A DNA stretch of 64,000 nucleotides, taken from Hespellia sp. (GTDB lineage Bacteria; Bacillota; Clostridia; Lachnospirales; Lachnospiraceae). A program made the position numbers and the translations under genes. The stretch covers positions 62,001 to 126,000 of the forward strand of contig JAQUUC010000001.1 in assembly GCA_028694105.1 (NCBI GenBank). The letters run 5' to 3'. This document shows, in pieces, positions 46,573-55,999 of this stretch (its first letter is position 1; every line of letters begins with the position of its first letter). Below the pieces are notes generated by a model that ran no database searches, was not told the origin of the DNA, and was given only the letters and a program-made list of their open reading frames with translations.

Positions 46573-47520
46573 TTATTTATCTTTTTCTCTTCTTGCTATT
46601 ATAGTAACTATTAATATAAATGCTGATATAATCATCTGCCAGAATGAGTTAACACCATTAATTGTAAGTCCGTTCGATATTATTGTAAGTAAAAGTGCAC
46701 CCATAACGCTTCCTGCTATTGTTCCTGATCCGCCTGACATTGCTGTTCCACCAAGAACTACTGCTGTAAGTGTATCCATCATCATGTTTGAAGCCAGATT
46801 AGGTTGTCCACTTGCAAGTTTACTTGTTAAAATAATTCCGGCAAAGCTTGCACATAATCCACAAAATATAAAGTAAAGTAATTTATATCTCACAACTGTA
46901 ATACCCGCAAGTTCTGTTACTTTATCACTTCCACCTATTGCAAGTGCATATCTGCCAATTAAAGTTTTCGCTAATACAATTCCACATATAATAACGATAA
47001 TCGTCATAAACACAACCTGTGCTGGTAAGAATCCTATATAACCTCTTCCAATGAATTCAAATTTTTCAGGAAGATTATAAATTGCTGTTCCTCCTGTAAT
47101 AAGACTTGCACAACCATTGGCTAAATTCATTGTTGCAAGAGTAACAATCATTGAAGGAAGTTTAAATTTTGTTGTTAAGAATCCGTTTACAAAACCAATA
47201 ACTACTCCAATAAGTAATCCCAAAACGATTGACAAGGAAATTGGAATTCCCGATGTCATCATCTTTGATACTGCCATACCTGTAAGACATGCTACACCAC
47301 CAATTGAAAGATCAAGCTCTCCAGAAATCATTACAAATGTAACACCCATAGCTACTATAATCATTACTGATGATTGTCTTACAATATTTAACAGATTCAT
47401 TCCAGTCAAAAATGAACTGTCTAGGATTGTAAATACGATACTCAGTGCAAGTATCACTCCTATCAAACCCAAATGTCTTGATATACTATTATGTTTTTTT
47501 AAAAATTCAATATTTTTCAT
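46573..47520 (-). CDS. Sugar ABC transporter permease (RbsC family)
   Basis: This 315-residue permease has about eight to ten membrane segments. The family signature MGVTFVMISGELDLSIGG and IVLGLLIGVVIGFVNGFLTTKFKLPSMIVTLATM mark it as RbsC-like. VLGGTAMSGGSGTIAGSVMGALLL follows near the C-terminus. The start at 47520 (GGAGG about ten bases upstream) overlaps the end of the ATPase gene by 14 bp. A longer frame to 47607 lies inside the ATPase gene and is not used. It forms the channel for the binding protein at 49061-50098. Confidence 0.93.
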   Translation of the reverse strand: MKNIEFLKKHNSISRHLGLIGVILALSIVFTILDSSFLTGMNLLNIVRQSSVMIIVAMGVTFVMISGELDLSIGGVACLTGMAVSKMMTSGIPISLSIVLGLLIGVVIGFVNGFLTTKFKLPSMIVTLATMNLANGCASLITGGTAIYNLPEKFEFIGRGYIGFLPAQVVFMTIIVIICGIVLAKTLIGRYALAIGGSDKVTELAGITVVRYKLLYFIFCGLCASFAGIILTSKLASGQPNLASNMMMDTLTAVVLGGTAMSGGSGTIAGSVMGALLLTIISNGLTINGVNSFWQMIISAFILIVTIIARREKDK

Positions 47521-49033
47521 CGTCAACCTTCCTCCCTGTTGCATACTGCATGATAAGCTCTTCTGAGTATTGTTCTCTTGATATACATCCAGTAACTTTT
47601 CCCTCATACATTATAAGCATCCTATCACTTATCCCCATTACTTCAGGAAGTTCTGAAGATATTAATATAATCGCCATACCGTGCTCGGTCAACTCATTAA
47701 TCAATTTATAAATTTCTGCCTTAGCACCAACATCGATTCCTCTTGTTGGTTCATCAAGTATAAGAATTTTAGGGTTTGTTGACAGCCATTTTCCCAAAAC
47801 AACCTTCTGCTGGTTACCACCAGATAAATTACATGCTTGCTGATCTCCGCCTGTTGTTTTAATATGAAGTTTCTCTATATATTCTTTTGAAAGCTCCTTT
47901 AAAGCTTTATCATCTATAAATAATTTATTCCTATGCTTCCTTAGCGTTGGAAGTGCTATGTTCTGTGTAATAGAATCCGGTAATATAAGTCCTTCCTGTT
48001 TCCTATCCTCTGTAATCCATGCCATACCATGTTTAATAGCGTCACGACTATTTTTTATAATAACCTCTTGACCGTCTATTAAGATTTTTCCACTACCTTT
48101 TGGCAGTGCACCAAAAATTATCTTTATAAGCTCAGTTCTACCTGCACCTACAAGGCCTGCAATACCAAGTACTTCGCCTTCCTCAAGCTTTAATGAAACC
48201 TTCTGTGGCAAATAAGAGTTATTTAAAAGTCCTTCTCTTTCGCCTGAAACATTCTGTATTTCAAAATAAACCTGACCAAAATGTTTTCTTTCTCTTTGAC
48301 AGAAATCTGAATATTCCCTTCCAACCATTAAACGAATTACTTCTTTTTCGTTGGTATCTTTCGAATTCATCTGTGCAACCTTTGCTCCATCCTTGAATAC
48401 GATAATTTCATCCGACAGCTCAAAAACTTCTTCTAGTCTATGAGAAATAAATATAAATGAAACGCCCTGTTTTTTTAACTTTTTAACAATCGTAAACAGT
48501 TTTTCTATTTCATTATTTGATAACGATGAGGTTGGTTCATCCAATATAACAATCTTTGCATTTTTGTTTACTGCTTTCGCAATTTCTATAAGCTGCCTTC
48601 CTGCAATCTCTATATTTTTTACTTTAGTGGTAGGACTAACATCTAGTCCTACCATATCCAATAGTTCCTTAGTTCTTGAGCGCATAGCATTTTTATCTGC
48701 GAAACCATGTCTGGAACTTTCTTCGCCTAAGAATATGTTTTCTTCAACATTCATTAAAGGCAAAATCTGTAATTCCTGATGAACCATTTTAATTCCAATC
48801 TCTTTCGCCTGCTGGATTGTAAAATAATCATACTCTTTGCCCTGATATATTAAGGATCCTTCAGTTGGCTGTAAGCTTCCAGAAATAATATTACATATCG
48901 TACTTTTACCTGCTCCGTTTTCACCTACAAGAGCATATACTTTTCCTTCTTCAATCGAAAAGCTTATATTACTTATAACTTTTACATTACCAAAAGATTT
49001 TGCGATCTTATTTAATGCAATTATTTCATTCAT
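47507..49033 (-). CDS. Sugar ABC transporter ATP-binding protein (RbsA/MglA family)
   Basis: This 508-residue ATPase has two nucleotide-binding domains in one chain. Domain one has GENGAGKST (Walker A, about residues 37-45), a signature region and VILDEPTSSLSNNE (Walker B). Domain two has the altered GLVGAGRTE loop typical of the family, the signature LSGGNQQKVVLGKWL and ILILDEPTRGIDVGAKAEIY. It drives the ribose/galactose-type importer. It follows the binding-protein gene by 27 bp and overlaps the permease start. Confidence 0.95.
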   Translation of the reverse strand: MNEIIALNKIAKSFGNVKVISNISFSIEEGKVYALVGENGAGKSTICNIISGSLQPTEGSLIYQGKEYDYFTIQQAKEIGIKMVHQELQILPLMNVEENIFLGEESSRHGFADKNAMRSRTKELLDMVGLDVSPTTKVKNIEIAGRQLIEIAKAVNKNAKIVILDEPTSSLSNNEIEKLFTIVKKLKKQGVSFIFISHRLEEVFELSDEIIVFKDGAKVAQMNSKDTNEKEVIRLMVGREYSDFCQRERKHFGQVYFEIQNVSGEREGLLNNSYLPQKVSLKLEEGEVLGIAGLVGAGRTELIKIIFGALPKGSGKILIDGQEVIIKNSRDAIKHGMAWITEDRKQEGLILPDSITQNIALPTLRKHRNKLFIDDKALKELSKEYIEKLHIKTTGGDQQACNLSGGNQQKVVLGKWLSTNPKILILDEPTRGIDVGAKAEIYKLINELTEHGMAIILISSELPEVMGISDRMLIMYEGKVTGCISREQYSEELIMQYATGRKVDDEKY

Positions 49034-49060
49034 ATGCCATCAAGCCCTTCTAATTATTCA

Positions 49061-50098
49061 TTATTTGTAAGCATCTAATTCTGCTTTTGTAGCTTTATCA
49101 TTCTGAAGGTATTCATTTACATTTTCAGGTGTAACTAGAATACCAGGTACTACTACATCACCTGTTTTTTCACCATCCATTGCTTTAATTGCTGCTTCCA
49201 TAGCTGCCTCACCAATTGCATATGAATCCTGTGCTATTGTTCCTTTGTAGTATGTACCATCTTTTAATGCATTTAGCTGACCTTCTTCGTTATCAATACC
49301 TACAAGTGCTATATCTGTTCTATTTGCTGATGAAACAGCTGCTAAAGCGCCTAAAAGAACTCCCGCATTACTTCCATAAATAATGTCAATTTTACCTTCT
49401 CCGTTAGCTACAAGTAAATTGTCTGTCAAAGCCTGTCCTGCTTCAGCTGTAACAGCATCTACTGTTTCCTCTTTTATAGTTACATCAGGATAATCTTTAA
49501 ATGCAGCGTCAAAACCTTCGATACGTTTATTCATTGTCTCAAGCTGAGGATAACTTAATACTGTAATATTCCCTTCAACTTTTCCGTATTTTTCTTTTAA
49601 CACTTCAGCTGCATGTTCTCCAGCAAGTTTACCCATTTCTACATTACCGCTTCCTACTCGCGCATATACATCTGCACCTTCGATAAATGAATCATAGTTT
49701 ATTACAGGAATTCCTGCTTCATTAGCTTCCTTGATGGATGGAACAACTGCCTCTGTATCTACCGGACCAACAATAATTGCATCGTAATCCTGAATAATTG
49801 CCTGACTCATAAGATCAGCAAGTTTGTTAACATCGAGTGCTGCATCAAACATATCAACCTGGATTCCCTTTTCTTCACCAATCTTTTTAACTTCTGCACC
49901 TATATACACAAAAAAATCAAACTGATTTGCTGGTGAAATAAACGCTATCTTCTTATCTCCGGTTTCTTCACCCCCCTCTTTATCTCCCTGTTCTGCTGGT
50001 GCCTTAGTCCCACCACATCCAACAAGTCCAAATATCATCATAGTTGTCATAATAGCTGCTAAAATTTTTGTTACACTTTTTTTTAATTTTCTTTTCAT
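49061..50098 (-). CDS. Sugar ABC transporter substrate-binding lipoprotein (RbsB family)
   Basis: This 345-residue protein is a periplasmic-binding-protein type 1 domain on a lipoprotein anchor. The signal peptide ends in a lipobox (FGLVGCGG, Cys near residue 31). The mature part shows the family pattern KIAFISPANQFDFFVYIG, SQAIIQDYDAIIVGPVDTEAVVPSIKEANEAGIPVINYDS and ALVGIDNEEGQLNALKDG. The start at 50098 has AGGAG seven bases upstream. The frame extends to 50146 without a site. It binds the sugar outside the cell, perhaps a fucose-containing saccharide given the fucosidase. An operator-like motif lies just upstream. Confidence 0.92.
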   Translation of the reverse strand: MKRKLKKSVTKILAAIMTTMMIFGLVGCGGTKAPAEQGDKEGGEETGDKKIAFISPANQFDFFVYIGAEVKKIGEEKGIQVDMFDAALDVNKLADLMSQAIIQDYDAIIVGPVDTEAVVPSIKEANEAGIPVINYDSFIEGADVYARVGSGNVEMGKLAGEHAAEVLKEKYGKVEGNITVLSYPQLETMNKRIEGFDAAFKDYPDVTIKEETVDAVTAEAGQALTDNLLVANGEGKIDIIYGSNAGVLLGALAAVSSANRTDIALVGIDNEEGQLNALKDGTYYKGTIAQDSYAIGEAAMEAAIKAMDGEKTGDVVVPGILVTPENVNEYLQNDKATKAELDAYK

Positions 50099-50117
50099 AA
50101 TCTTTCTCCTTTTCCAC

Positions 50118-50129
50118 GTCATTACATGT
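50118..50129 (-). promoter_or_regulatory. Operator-like motif before the transporter genes
   Basis: ACATGTAATGAC (minus strand) matches ACATGTAATTAC at 51343-51354 in front of the GntR gene in 11 of 12 positions. A weaker copy, ATTTCATGT, is at 50152-50160. It is the likely site for the GntR protein. Confidence 0.5.
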
Positions 50130-50183
50130 ATTGTTTTCGGCGCCACACATCATTTCATGTACTGACAAGTTGTATTAAAAATA

Positions 50184-50206
50184 TTAGCATAATTTTATTA
50201 TGCTAA
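50184..50206 (-). terminator. Inverted repeat after the GntR gene
   Basis: TTAGCATAA (50184-50192) and TTATGCTAA (50198-50206) are perfect 9-bp arms. On the minus strand TATTTTTA follows. It could end the gntR transcript, or be an operator for the transporter genes; the AT-rich stem leaves this open. Confidence 0.5.
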
Positions 50207-50223
50207 CACTTTTTTATATTTTA

Positions 50224-51324
50224 TTAAAATGAGTTTCTTCTTTTAAGCGTATATTTTATAATTCTTTTTTGCTGCATATTAGGAAGTTCTCCCGACATTC
50301 TCTTAATTAAAAGTTTTACTGCTTCTTGTCCATATTTTTTAAAATGCTGTTCGAATGTCGTAAGTCCCACGAATGCAAAGCCTCCACTCCAGTTGTAATT
50401 ACCATAACTTATTAGTTTTATATCTTTTGGTATTTCAAGATTTAGTTCACTTGCTGCCTTAAATGTTGAAAAAGCTGCTGAATCATTCATAAGTATAAGT
50501 GCCTCTAATTCAGGGCTTTTCTGTAAATGATTTTTAATCTCTGCAATCATATCAATGTGTGATATTTTTTCATGGAATAATTTATCAGGACTTCCTCCAT
50601 TAAACCATTCTTCTTTCCATTCTACATTTGAATCCTCTAGTGCCTGCTGTATACCTTTCTTTCTTAAATAACTTGTAGAAAAGCTGTCACTCCATGGAGA
50701 ATAGAATCCAACATTTTTTATTCCCTGCATAATAAGTAGATTGGTTACTCTGTATGCACTTTCATAATCTTCTCCAGTGACAATATCGAATGGGTTATCC
50801 TTTGGTTCAGAATCCAAGAACACTATCGGAATATTCAAGCTGATAAGTTCGCGAATCAGATTCCTATTAAAATAAAAGCTGTATATAATACCATCTGGCT
50901 GCATTGATTTTATACTATCTAAAAATTGAATGTTATCTTGTTCATTCCTTGGTTCCATCAATGTGACCAACATGTATCTCGATTCTATAACTTCCGTGTG
51001 TATTCCTGTAAGCATAGACGAAACAATACCTGCGCTAAACAATTCAGGATAATTCGGCAAAACAAGTAATATCTTCTTTGAATCTCTTGCTTGTTGCTCT
51101 GTCATTTTTGCTCTGACGAATGTTCCAACTCCATGTTTTCTATATAACATACCCATTGTAACAAGTTCATCCAAAGCTTTTCTAACCGTAATTCTACTTG
51201 TCTCAAACAATTCACAAAGTTCATTCTCGCTAGGTATTTTATCATTTTCCTGATAGATTCCCTTTTCTATTTTCTCTAAAATCTTGTTTTTTATGAGTTC
51301 GTACTTAGAAACAACTTTACTCAT
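50224..51324 (-). CDS. GntR-type regulator with LacI-like sugar-binding domain
   Basis: This 366-residue regulator has an N-terminal winged helix of the GntR family (DKIPSENELCELFETSRITVRKALDELVTMGMLYRKHGVGTFV, about residues 27-70). A periplasmic-binding-protein-like ligand domain follows (KKILLVLPNYPELF; PDGIIYSF; KDIKLISYGN), as in the AraR-type group. It should repress the ABC transporter and fucosidase genes until a sugar is bound. Its own promoter carries the same motif as the transporter genes, so autoregulation is likely. It lies immediately upstream of the operon it probably controls. Confidence 0.9.
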   Translation of the reverse strand: MSKVVSKYELIKNKILEKIEKGIYQENDKIPSENELCELFETSRITVRKALDELVTMGMLYRKHGVGTFVRAKMTEQQARDSKKILLVLPNYPELFSAGIVSSMLTGIHTEVIESRYMLVTLMEPRNEQDNIQFLDSIKSMQPDGIIYSFYFNRNLIRELISLNIPIVFLDSEPKDNPFDIVTGEDYESAYRVTNLLIMQGIKNVGFYSPWSDSFSTSYLRKKGIQQALEDSNVEWKEEWFNGGSPDKLFHEKISHIDMIAEIKNHLQKSPELEALILMNDSAAFSTFKAASELNLEIPKDIKLISYGNYNWSGGFAFVGLTTFEQHFKKYGQEAVKLLIKRMSGELPNMQQKRIIKYTLKRRNSF

Positions 51325-51341
51325 ATTCTTCCCCCTTAACT

Positions 51342-51386
51342 TGTAATTACATGTTATATTATATGTTCTATTCTCATATTTGTCAA
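51342..51386 (-). promoter_or_regulatory. GntR promoter with overlapping operator
   Basis: On the minus strand TTGACA (51381-51386), exact 17-bp spacer, TATAAT (51358-51363): a full consensus promoter. ACATGTAATTACA, containing the palindrome TGTAATTACA (51342-51351), overlaps the expected transcription start. Confidence 0.75.
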
Positions 51387-51443
51387 TATGATTTTTTAAA
51401 TTTTATTCAACCATATAACCTTAACTTCCAGAGTTTTTCTCAC

Positions 51444-51800
51444 TCAAAACGGCAAAAATGAATTTTCTGCATCCGGATCATTATATATTTTACAATCGCT
51501 CTGCCATTTCCACATATTGTCTTTTATAGTCTCACATAAATATTCGTAGTCTGCCTTTTGTATCATTTCTTTTTTCAGCATACACTGATAAAATTTCTTA
51601 ATACCTGCTGCTGTGCTTTTTATATTTCCATGTGTCGACCACATACACTTTCGTATAAAGAAGTATCCAAGATAATCATCTATATTCCATATCCCATGAG
51701 TAAAATCATAGGCCTTCTCGCGAAGCAAATATGTGTTTATATAGAACTCTACATTAGCCAAATGTCTATTGATTGTTTTAGGATTCAGCAATTCACCCAT
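51444..51800 (-). CDS. Hypothetical protein, possible remnant of a longer family
   Basis: This 118-residue protein has no domain I can name. It reads NPKTINRHLANVEFYINTYLLREKAYDF and then WNIDDYLGYFFIRKCMWSTHGNIKSTAAGIKKFYQCMLKKEMIQ. These are helical and resemble the SAM-like N-terminal domain of recombinases and the middle of longer hypothetical proteins in gut Clostridia. A GGAG site precedes the ATG, so it may be expressed. A second frame just upstream ends in a TAG overlapping this start (ERTYEEIIAFLSGDK), so it could be the 3' half of a gene broken near the IS scar. Confidence is modest. Confidence 0.5.
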   Translation of the reverse strand: MGELLNPKTINRHLANVEFYINTYLLREKAYDFTHGIWNIDDYLGYFFIRKCMWSTHGNIKSTAAGIKKFYQCMLKKEMIQKADYEYLCETIKDNMWKWQSDCKIYNDPDAENSFLPF

Positions 51801-51857
51801 GCTATTTATCTCCGCTTAAAAAAGCTATGATTTCTTCATAAGTTCTCTCACTATTCT

Positions 51858-53171
51858 CTACTGCCTTATCATCTCCAGTTTATCCAGTTCCCTGATTGCT
51901 GCTGGAACAGTCATAAAGTTTGGTTTCTTGTCAAGCTTCTCCATCTCATCCTTTAGACGCATGTACATCCCGCATCTGACAATCAGTGCCATGAATTCCG
52001 TGAATATCTTTGCTGATGCCGCTTCATCAGACTGCACTCTGAGCCTCTTATTACCCAGATAAGACTTATCTCCTCGGAACAGTTTTTCCGAAACATCTCT
52101 GCTTTTATAAAGTTCCAGTGCTTCCTTTGCTGATATCTTTTTCGATGTCACGATTACAAAATATCCACCAAGATCTATTTCTGTTTTTTCTCTGGCATAA
52201 AGAAATGTTTCGTCTTACTCATAAATTTCCAAATGAAAGTATTCCCTGAATCCATTGCCGACCTTTACTTTCTGCCCTTTGATGCTGTTTAGGTACTTTA
52301 TCATTCTGTCAATTTTGGATTCCACCTGTTCATGCTCTGCACACACCTTCTGATACGATTTATAAAGATGGAAAAATCTTTCCTCCTCATCGGATGCATA
52401 GCGCTGTCTTTTCACCGTCATGCCAGAACATTTATACGGTCTGATGCTATGCTCTCTGATATTTGCCTTACAGAAATATCCCCTGTCCAGTATGAATTCT
52501 GCCTGTCTGTATCCATACCCCTGAACCTTCTGAAGCACGAACTGCATCTGTGATATATCTACAATACTTCCGGGATGCTGCTCATAAAAGAGTGGTTCCC
52601 TGTTATCCGTATCATTTGCAATCGAATAATTAAATACCGTAATTCCTTTATCCACCTTCGGATGTCCAAACTCTACCAGTTTAGATTCTTCTGCCTAACA
52701 ATTCTTATTGGTGGAATCATAGGAAATATATATCTTTTCTCTGTGATCTCTGTTTGCATTCCACTCATTCAGAAATCCGATACGCTGGTCATCTGTGACT
52801 GATGCCCCAAAATCAGATATCCTGAAATCACTATATATATGCATTTCCTTTGAAAAAAGCGGATAATTGAATACATAATCCGGATAATACAGTGCCGCAT
52901 TGTTTTCTGCTGTTATGGATTAGGTTGCAAGGTCAAATAGTAATCCACTGTCTTTGACTCCAAAATATTTCAGAAAATTTTCATTTGAAATCATCATGTC
53001 CGAATTTTTGTCCGACCTTTTTCCGATGATTCTCTGATTCGGAATGTTATATTTTTTATCTGCGTGATATGTCCTGCCAACGACATATCTGATGTAGGTT
53101 GTATTTCCTTTTCTGACTCGATTAATCTTGCCGAGGACATCCGGAATCTCTATCTCGCAATTCATGTACAT
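51858..53171 (-). pseudogene. IS1634-type transposase, decayed by in-frame stops
   Basis: One continuous reading frame of 437 codons carries transposase sequence from start to end. It is broken by three in-frame stops: TAA at 52918-52920, TAG at 52696-52698 and TAA at 52215-52217. Recognisable parts are KNC*AEESKLVEFGHPKVDKGITVFNY, EFILDRGYFCKANI, GGYFVIVTSKK and SRDVSEKLFRGDKSYLGNKRLRVQS, which fit the DDE transposases of IS1634-like elements. Compared with relatives it also seems to lack part of the region after FILDRGYF, in frame. No frameshift was seen. Terminal repeats were not found. The element is dead and sits between the fucose operon and the polysaccharide cluster. Confidence 0.8.
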
Positions 53172-53250
53172 AAGTTCACCTCTATGATATGTTTTTAAGC
53201 GTTACTTCCTACTCATTATTACACCACATCCGGAAGATTTTACAAGTTTT

Positions 53251-53754
53251 TCAGCGGTAAAACGGCGTATTTTCAACGTTTTCAGACATTTTAAATTTTT
53301 CTGTTTCATTGAGCGTTACTTTGCTCTGGAAGTTGAAGTTCATATGCGATTCGATATCGCCAGTAGTCATGCCTCTTGCATACATGGAAAGAATCTTTTC
53401 CTCCATATCCTGAGTTACTGTGTTTTGATATTTTTTGATCAGTTGTGGTTCGTATTCACCATTTCGATCTCGTGGGATTGATACATCCATATCTCCATAA
53501 CTGGTATGCATTGTTTTTTGTGAGTGTCCATTTCGGCTGTTATCTGTTTCTTTGTTCCGATAATCATACTTGGAATAACCGAGTTCTTCATCCAGTTCCT
53601 CATCCAGAGCACCTTCCAGAATAACGGACATCATATCACGCATGATGGAATTAACATCGGAAGCATTTTTGACACTAACATCGTTTTTTCAAGTAGTCAC
53701 GCATCAGTTCTCTCATTGCTGCTTTCTGTGGGGTATCACTTTTTCTTGTCATAA
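53251..53754 (-). pseudogene. IS256-family transposase fragment with a frameshift
   Basis: The N-terminal part of a Mutator-type transposase. A 5' piece, MTRKSDTPQKAAMRELMRDYLKK, is in one frame; the rest, beginning NDVSVKNASDVNSIMRDMMSVIL and running through ELDEELGYSKYDYRNKETDNSRNGH and IPRDRNGEYEPQLIKKYQNTV to KILSMYARGMTTGDIESHM, is in another. The break is at the A6C stretch near 53690. After DIESHM the family sequence ends and about 30 unrelated residues follow, so the DDE catalytic region is missing. It is a non-functional remnant. Confidence 0.78.
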
Positions 53755-54149
53755 AATAAACAATCAATCCATCCACTAGGATTTGGTACTAAGCCAGTTA
53801 GCGATTCTCTATGGTGACCGCATAAATCAATATCTCTAGCAGACAGAAAAAATGCCGGCCGACAGTTACGTAAGTTGCATCAGCCGGCATCCTCTTTTCT
53901 TTTTCCGTCGGTGCCTAAGTATAACCATCTTTTTTCTTCTTATTCCAGAACCCGCAAAAAAGGATTTTACAGGTATCGTAATTAGAATGCAAAAAATAAA
54001 TAAAACAGTATAAGAAATATTTATCTGGATACACTATAATTAGAAAATCAATTCATCACTACAAACACGTATATTTTGACAAAAAATCTTACATATCTAA
54101 TTCGAGGAATCCTATTTTCCTTCAGACACAGAAAAAATTACGCCCTCGA
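53755..54149. other. Intergenic stretch with a GC-rich hairpin
   Basis: No gene was seen in about 395 bp. ATGCCGGC (53852-53859) and GCCGGCAT (53883-53890) are perfect arms with A/T runs outside, so it may be a terminator or an IS-end relic. The rest is AT-rich and featureless to me. Confidence 0.5.
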
Positions 54150-54695
54150 TTACTCTTCATATGTTGATTTCGTCATTATTCTTTCACCTTTGTCAAATGC
54201 CTCTAACAATTCATCTTTTGTGCCGTCACCGTTTTCATATTTTATAATTGCTTTATTTAACAGAAGATATGCATTTCTAGCTCCAATGGATTTCTTTCTT
54301 GGGTTTAAATAGTCTCGAAATGCTGATGCAAGAAGATTGATGATAGCATAAAACGCTGTTTTTATTTTTAGTACTTCGGCAACAACGATGTTGTCTACCG
54401 TGGCATATATAACAATAACCATTGATAAATATGCTAAGCCTACAAGAAAATACTCTACAGCAATCCATATATTCTGATTATGCAACCAGCTCTTGCGTAT
54501 TTCTGTGTAATATAAATCACATTTTTTCGATCGCTGATTAAGCGATGCGTCTAACTTAAGCCTTTTCTCAATTTTTTTAAAAATATAATCATTTCCTATA
54601 CTTACCCATATAAAACAAGATATTCCAATTACCATATAAAGTATTGTAATCCAATCGTATACTTCCAAAAAACTTAATGCTTCTACAGCTTTCAT
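54150..54695 (-). CDS. Small membrane protein with helical C-terminal domain (SLATT-like?)
   Basis: This 181-residue protein has three hydrophobic segments (about residues 14-34, 75-100 and 108-128). A soluble helical tail follows (IGARNAYLLLNKAIIKYENGDGTKDELLEAFDKGERI). Two or three membrane helices followed by such a tail recall the SLATT effector domains found with nucleotide-based defence systems, but I cannot confirm this by eye and no partner gene (SMODS-type nucleotidyltransferase) is next to it. It stands alone between the IS scar and glf. The start at 54695 has an AGGAGG-type site. Function unknown. Confidence 0.6.
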   Translation of the reverse strand: MKAVEALSFLEVYDWITILYMVIGISCFIWVSIGNDYIFKKIEKRLKLDASLNQRSKKCDLYYTEIRKSWLHNQNIWIAVEYFLVGLAYLSMVIVIYATVDNIVVAEVLKIKTAFYAIINLLASAFRDYLNPRKKSIGARNAYLLLNKAIIKYENGDGTKDELLEAFDKGERIMTKSTYEE

Positions 54696-54965
54696 GATTA
54701 TTCCTCCTTTGTGTTATATGGAATTATGGCACATGGGTAAAAAAGAGCTGAACTATTATTACCAGTGTGTACAACTTTTGTAAGCAGTGTTGACCTTTTA
54801 CTGGTAGCCGATTTCACCATACAAAGACAACATAATTATTTCATGCTGTCGGATTAAATCTCTCGACCATGGCTTAGTTGTCATATTTATAGGCGCCAAT
54901 CCAAAATTCGCTTACCAATGGTATGGTTAGATTCTTACCGGGTAGAGTTCCCACCTACAAATTTA

Positions 54966-55981
54966 TCACTCGCTTTCTGCCAACTTCTCGTACTCGACAT
55001 ACAATGCGCTGTTCTTCGCATCATTAACAGGATAGTAAGGTTCATCACCAGATTTCCACTCAGAGCTGTATTCACGGCTGATAACAGTCTTAGGAATATC
55101 ATTGCCGTTCTCATTCTTACCTAACTCGAACCATTTATGTTCAATAATACGCGTCCACGGTGTCTCTCGGTCTGTATAATTGACAGCCGCGTTACCCTGA
55201 AAATTCGGTTTATCCAGCACTTCATCCTCAAAACAAACAGAACGATATTCCAGATAGCCAAGCTTATAATCAAAGTACGCATCAATCTGGCTAGTATAAA
55301 CTACCTTTTCAGCAAGAGCGTCCAACTCTTCCTTGTTCTCCAAATAATCGGTATTCAGTCGAACCTCTATACCATCCAGCAAATTCGCAACAAGCTTCGT
55401 ATAACCTCCAATAGGAATTTCCTGATAAAGAGCATTAAAATAGTTGTTATCAAAAGTCAATCGAACCGGCAAGCGCTTAATAATAAATGCTGGAAGGTCT
55501 TTGCAGTCTCGTCCCCATTGTTTCTCAGTGTATCCTTTAACCAACTTTTCAAAAATATCATGGCCCTCTAGAGAAATGGCCTGTTCCTCTAAATTCTGGG
55601 GCTCACCAGTAATCTCAGATCGCTGCTCATTGATCTTGCTTCAGCTTCTTCTGGCGTCACCACACCCCACATTTTATTGAATATGTACATATTAAACGGC
55701 ATGGAATATAATTCTCCCCTATAGTTGGCAACCGGAGAATTCGTAAAACGATTAAATGTTGCAAATCGTGTAATATAATTCCAGACCTTTGTATTATTTG
55801 TATGGAAAATATGGGCACCATATTTATGAACATTGATACCTTCTATTTTCTCGGTATAAATATTCCCTGCAATATTGGGGCGTTTATCGACTACAAGAAC
55901 CGACTTGCCTTGCGCTTTCGCTTCACGGGCAAAAATAGCGCCATAAAGTCCTGAGCCTACTACTAAATAATCATATTTCAT
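54966..55981 (-). pseudogene. glf: UDP-galactopyranose mutase, broken
   Basis: Glf converts UDP-galactopyranose to UDP-galactofuranose. The N-terminal part (55589-55981) has VVGSGLYGAIFAREA, KRPNIAGNIYTEKIEGINVHKYGAHIFHT and a normal start. A one-base loss near 55635 shifts the frame, and the altered frame stops at 55589. The correct frame resumes as EPQNLEEQAISLEGHDIFEKLVKGYTEKQWG and runs to 54966. There the normal C-terminal end (about 30 residues, with the GGR motif) is absent. Downstream sequence to about 54900 in another frame still resembles it (DKFVGG, then HTIGKRILD after a TAA). Two or more lesions argue against a single sequencing error. It is the last gene of the polysaccharide cluster. 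Confidence 0.8.
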
Positions 55982-55999
55982 TCGTTTTCACTTCCTATT

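Noticed and set aside
53680..53700. A6C stretch in the IS256 fragment as a programmed -1 frameshift site
   Set aside because: The frame does not place the run as X XXY YYZ in the incoming frame, IS256 elements do not need frameshifting, and the gene lacks its catalytic end anyway.
54720..54895. Possible IS3-type transposase remnant after glf
   Set aside because: Short matches in several frames only (for example AMVERF-like); too weak to name a family.
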